NCBI GenBank assembly: GCA_028247315.1
Contig: JAOKFZ010000016.1
Span: 1-42,352 of the forward strand
Source: Bacteroidia bacterium
GTDB taxonomy: Bacteria; Bacteroidota; Bacteroidia; NS11-12g; UBA9320
Direction: 5' to 3'
DNA length: 42,352 nt
The notes under the pieces were generated by a model, which was not told the origin of the DNA, did no database searches, and saw nothing but the letters and a program-made list of their open reading frames with translations. Shown here piece after piece: positions 40,701 to 42,352 of this stretch (positions within the stretch are counted from its first letter, which is position 1; each line of letters begins with the position of its first letter). The position numbers were made by a program, and so were the translations under genes.

Positions 40701-42352
40701 CAGTTATAGAGATCAATTTGGATGTAGAAACAAGGATACCGTTAGTGTGATTATATCTAAAGTTCCAAAAATCCGATTTAGAGATGGAAGAGAACTATGC
40801 TTTGATGAAGGAGAAATAATGTTGAATGACTTATTTGATGTTACACCTTCTCTTAGAGATGGCAATTGGAGTATTGAAAGCTCAGCAGGATATAGAATTC
40901 CTTCAGAATTAGGAGGATTAGCTGGAGACTCTACATTGGGCTACTCCATTAATACACTCGCAAGTACAGAATTGGCAAATGCAGGCGTAATACCAAACAG
41001 CTGGAAACTACGGTATACACATAAATCTTCAGGTTGTCCTACATTCTTGGACACCAATTTAGTCATCAATCCATTACCAACATTAAACCTTAATACCCTT
41101 GACCCTAGGTATTGCGAAGATTATGTAGGTACCATTCCTCTACAGGCTACTCCGAGCGGAGGAACTTGGACTTCTACCAATCCACCTGCTCTAGTGGGTA
41201 GCGATCAGTTTAGCCCTAGTCTAGCCACAGTAGATGCTACTGAGATTAAATTCTACTATAACTATACCGATAATGCTACTGGATGTAGTGAAGTTGATTC
41301 TATATTTTCTTTGGTAGATCTAGAACCTACCATTAACCTAGCAACAAGTGCGGTATACTGCCTGGAAGAGAACGAGACCACCAGAACACTCAACCTACCC
41401 ATATCTGCTACCAATAACTCTAGTCTACTATGGATACCAACTGATTTCTATGGCAATAGAGATCGTATAACTGCAGGTCCTATTGACAATACTACAGGAA
41501 CAGGGAATATCACTCTCACGCTTCAAAACCAAAAAGCAGATACCTTTAGGATAGGTGCAAATGCAGGTGGTCTTGGAGCTTGCAATGACAAACCTGATTT
41601 CTTTGAAATTATTATGAATCCTCTCCCAGATGTTACTATTACAAACAGCAACCCAAATGGATGTGACCCTGTAACAACTGATTTAGGATTAGTAATCAAT
41701 AATGAGATAGACCCAACAACAGCTACGTATAGTTGGACCTTTGGAAATGGAGCTTCATCTACTAACAATACGGCTACCCAAACCTATACGGGTGTGGATA
41801 GAGGAGATATTAGCCTAACGGTAACTTCGGCTGCCAACTGTAGCACTACAGTAGTGAGCAATGTTCTTGTATACCCTATTCCCAATGCGAGTTTCTTGCC
41901 CGACCCTAACAACTATACTACTGCCGCTTTACCGCGATTTGTCTTTACAAACAAAAGTGACGTTGATGATGTAAATGGAGCGGTAATAGTACGTAACTCC
42001 TGGGATTTTGGTGACCTAAATATATTAACTGATACCTCTAGTGCAGAAAACCCATCGTACTACTACTCAACGGATACAGCAACCTATTGTGCCAACCTAG
42101 AGGTAACCACCAATCATGGATGTATGGATGATACAACGGTGTGTGTAATAGTAGGTCCTGACCTTATTGTTTTCATACCAAATGCTTTTACACCAAACCT
42201 CTCTGGTCCTGACCAAAACGAAGGATTTAGAGCAATTATCTCTGGAGAGAAAACAATGGAGCTTACTATCTTTGATAGATGGGGCGAGATTCTATTCCAA
42301 ACAACACAAAAGGATGAACAATGGAATGGAACCTATAAAGGAGTTCTTGCAC
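37732..42352 (+). CDS. Giant T9SS type B surface protein, copy 2 (partial, runs off the end)
   Basis: Open from the ATG at 37732 to the window end, 1540 codons. Its sequence equals copy 1 apart from Lys to Asn at residue 3, Ser to Thr at the mature N-terminus (37813), and two third-position changes in the DTLKF segment that are silent. It lacks only about 29 C-terminal residues of the type B sorting domain plus the stop, which must lie beyond the window. It begins directly at the signal peptide, without the 20-residue N-terminal extension possible in copy 1. Two terminators separate it from copy 1, so it probably has its own promoter in 37671-37731, though none is clear. Confidence 0.88.
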   Translation, partial: MINLLKKSALALLFMLPLIFSGTKAEATHMMGADITYRCIDTLKFEITLKWYRDCRGISLNGAGSLTVRCTNGASRTVNLSLLGIKEITPLCATEPSRCSPSNTTGTGEGVEEHTYRGIVDFNVAPLSALANCTGKIIFGASVNARNGAITTGPSGTLYTDAELNISKAPCNTSPGLTSEPVAVLCCDQPFFFNNGALDTANFDSLSYDWGQPQRGYGQQTNYSGNFAYNNPFTAYYPSPALTFPFNNPNANPPIGIYLDPLTGDIIVTPTNCGGEVTVAVIVITEWRANPTTGVMEDIGKTRRDMQFIVKNCPGNKPPVVNGPYSHTICEGNQLCFNVTTNDLPFVPPPPAPIPPLDTVLLDWNGGIAGATFTILDPTARLKTGRFCWTPPIGAASTLPYTFTATARDDACPLNAVTVRGYRILVKPKALAEIDIDTMACGIYPLKAIIPDGFQGNPSYSWSLLDSNRNLILSDKSGAFRSTGTFLSVTASDTLVFRTGGKYLIQLNINNNPLNCPSVFYDTLIVPPLLEADLSIGKDTFVCAGTDIVFDPFISNYSPPLSYQWITMGVEDDGTFINNVTSNPVDNKDTFRLSVPNVQYDTAVGLFIVDGSGCTATDTIQVFLKSNPRAVLPPDTRICSYDEFNIVPNLDTAYWIDPDGVLLIQGDTLFKEWYYNGNALAFSTEDSVTVREEGEYTIQIYDSLGCSDTDTMILYVNDTVRADAGPDQTICFNDTFTLSANGIDTAGAIASGLYTWYDITPSNPAVITIGNDADTSFVAANDRVFRLELSRTQGGIECFDEDTVIIRVDQLPVITLGSDEEVCCDYGAINLNLKVNSAAGGIWYSTITPSLVALNEYNTDAACGMITNPATSITTYATYKYQDPSTTCFNQDSIEIIVKGLPPIISQEKQYCQDYGAFRLASPSEGLIVSNVALGTPSWRCLDSNSTLNRFVDDMLENRGGPGFADYWLNITESAYTIQNPNADTVVLEFSYRDQFGCRNKDTVSVIISKVPKIRFRDGRELCFDEGEIMLNDLFDVTPSLRDGNWSIESSAGYRIPSELGGLAGDSTLGYSINTLASTELANAGVIPNSWKLRYTHKSSGCPTFLDTNLVINPLPTLNLNTLDPRYCEDYVGTIPLQATPSGGTWTSTNPPALVGSDQFSPSLATVDATEIKFYYNYTDNATGCSEVDSIFSLVDLEPTINLATSAVYCLEENETTRTLNLPISATNNSSLLWIPTDFYGNRDRITAGPIDNTTGTGNITLTLQNQKADTFRIGANAGGLGACNDKPDFFEIIMNPLPDVTITNSNPNGCDPVTTDLGLVINNEIDPTTATYSWTFGNGASSTNNTATQTYTGVDRGDISLTVTSAANCSTTVVSNVLVYPIPNASFLPDPNNYTTAALPRFVFTNKSDVDDVNGAVIVRNSWDFGDLNILTDTSSAENPSYYYSTDTATYCANLEVTTNHGCMDDTTVCVIVGPDLIVFIPNAFTPNLSGPDQNEGFRAIISGEKTMELTIFDRWGEILFQTTQKDEQWNGTYKGVLA
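37732..42352 (+). repeat. Long direct repeat, copy 2 (offset 5070 bp)
   Basis: The second copy of the unit at 32662-37282, in the same orientation. It is cut by the end of the window, so its true right border is unknown. No transposase or short flanking repeats are visible, so this is a tandem gene duplication and not a mobile element. Confidence 0.93.

Noticed and set aside
32662..42352. The long direct repeats as a composite transposon or insertion element
   Set aside because: The repeated unit is a surface-protein gene with no transposase, no inverted ends and no target-site duplication that I can see.

Overview
The window looks like chromosomal DNA of a gliding, type IX secretion (T9SS) capable member of the Bacteroidota. 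The evidence is the lineage-restricted gene set: a GldB gliding lipoprotein, T9SS type A and type B (CHU_C/gliding-motility) C-terminal sorting domains, a Bacteroidota-type DPP III, a two-component WG-repeat protein, PorT-like outer-membrane beta-barrels, an ECF sigma factor of the Bacteroidota type, and weak Shine-Dalgarno use with one perfect and several near matches to the TAnnTTTG -7 element. The family or genus cannot be resolved by eye. I saw no rRNA, tRNA, CRISPR array, transposase, integrase or phage gene.

Layout. 1-6.9 kb is mostly housekeeping: a small WG-repeat protein, gcvT, an N-terminally decayed ORF, menD and a DM13 lipoprotein (all minus), then odhB on plus with its own promoter and terminator, then a peroxide-sensor-type OxyR on minus. 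7.0-9.3 kb is a divergent pair: an HTH regulator and a secreted CsgG/FlgO-like protein. 9.4-13.7 kb is a tight four-gene plus-strand operon of lipid enzymes: a di-iron fatty acid hydroxylase, a fusion of a KAS III ketosynthase with a heme-oxygenase-like di-iron domain, an acyl-CoA desaturase, and a protein I cannot assign. 13.7-21.3 kb holds a T9SS-exported subtilase, nadE, a beta-barrel protein, gldB, an L,D-transpeptidase and a secreted propeller-like protein. 21.3-24.7 kb is rsmI-lnt-lipB plus a small membrane-anchored protein. 24.7-28.9 kb (minus) has ung with a newly noticed 46-codon membrane ORF coupled to it, DPP III, and an Ldh2-family dehydrogenase.

29.0-42.35 kb is the most unusual part. 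An ECF sigma factor overlaps by 4 nt a protein that has a short cytoplasmic head, one inner-membrane helix, a long periplasmic linker and a C-terminal outer-membrane beta-barrel. It is followed by a T9SS type A secreted protein and then two tandem copies of a giant (about 1570-residue) T9SS type B surface protein. The copies lie exactly 5070 bp apart. I find only four differences, all within the first 132 bp of coding sequence, and none in the remaining roughly 4.5 kb. The second copy runs off the window end.

The best candidates for undescribed biology are the KAS III-diiron fusion operon (9419-13710) and the sigma/trans-envelope regulator/adhesin locus (29012-42352). Functions are read from motifs and remembered family features only; no database search was possible.
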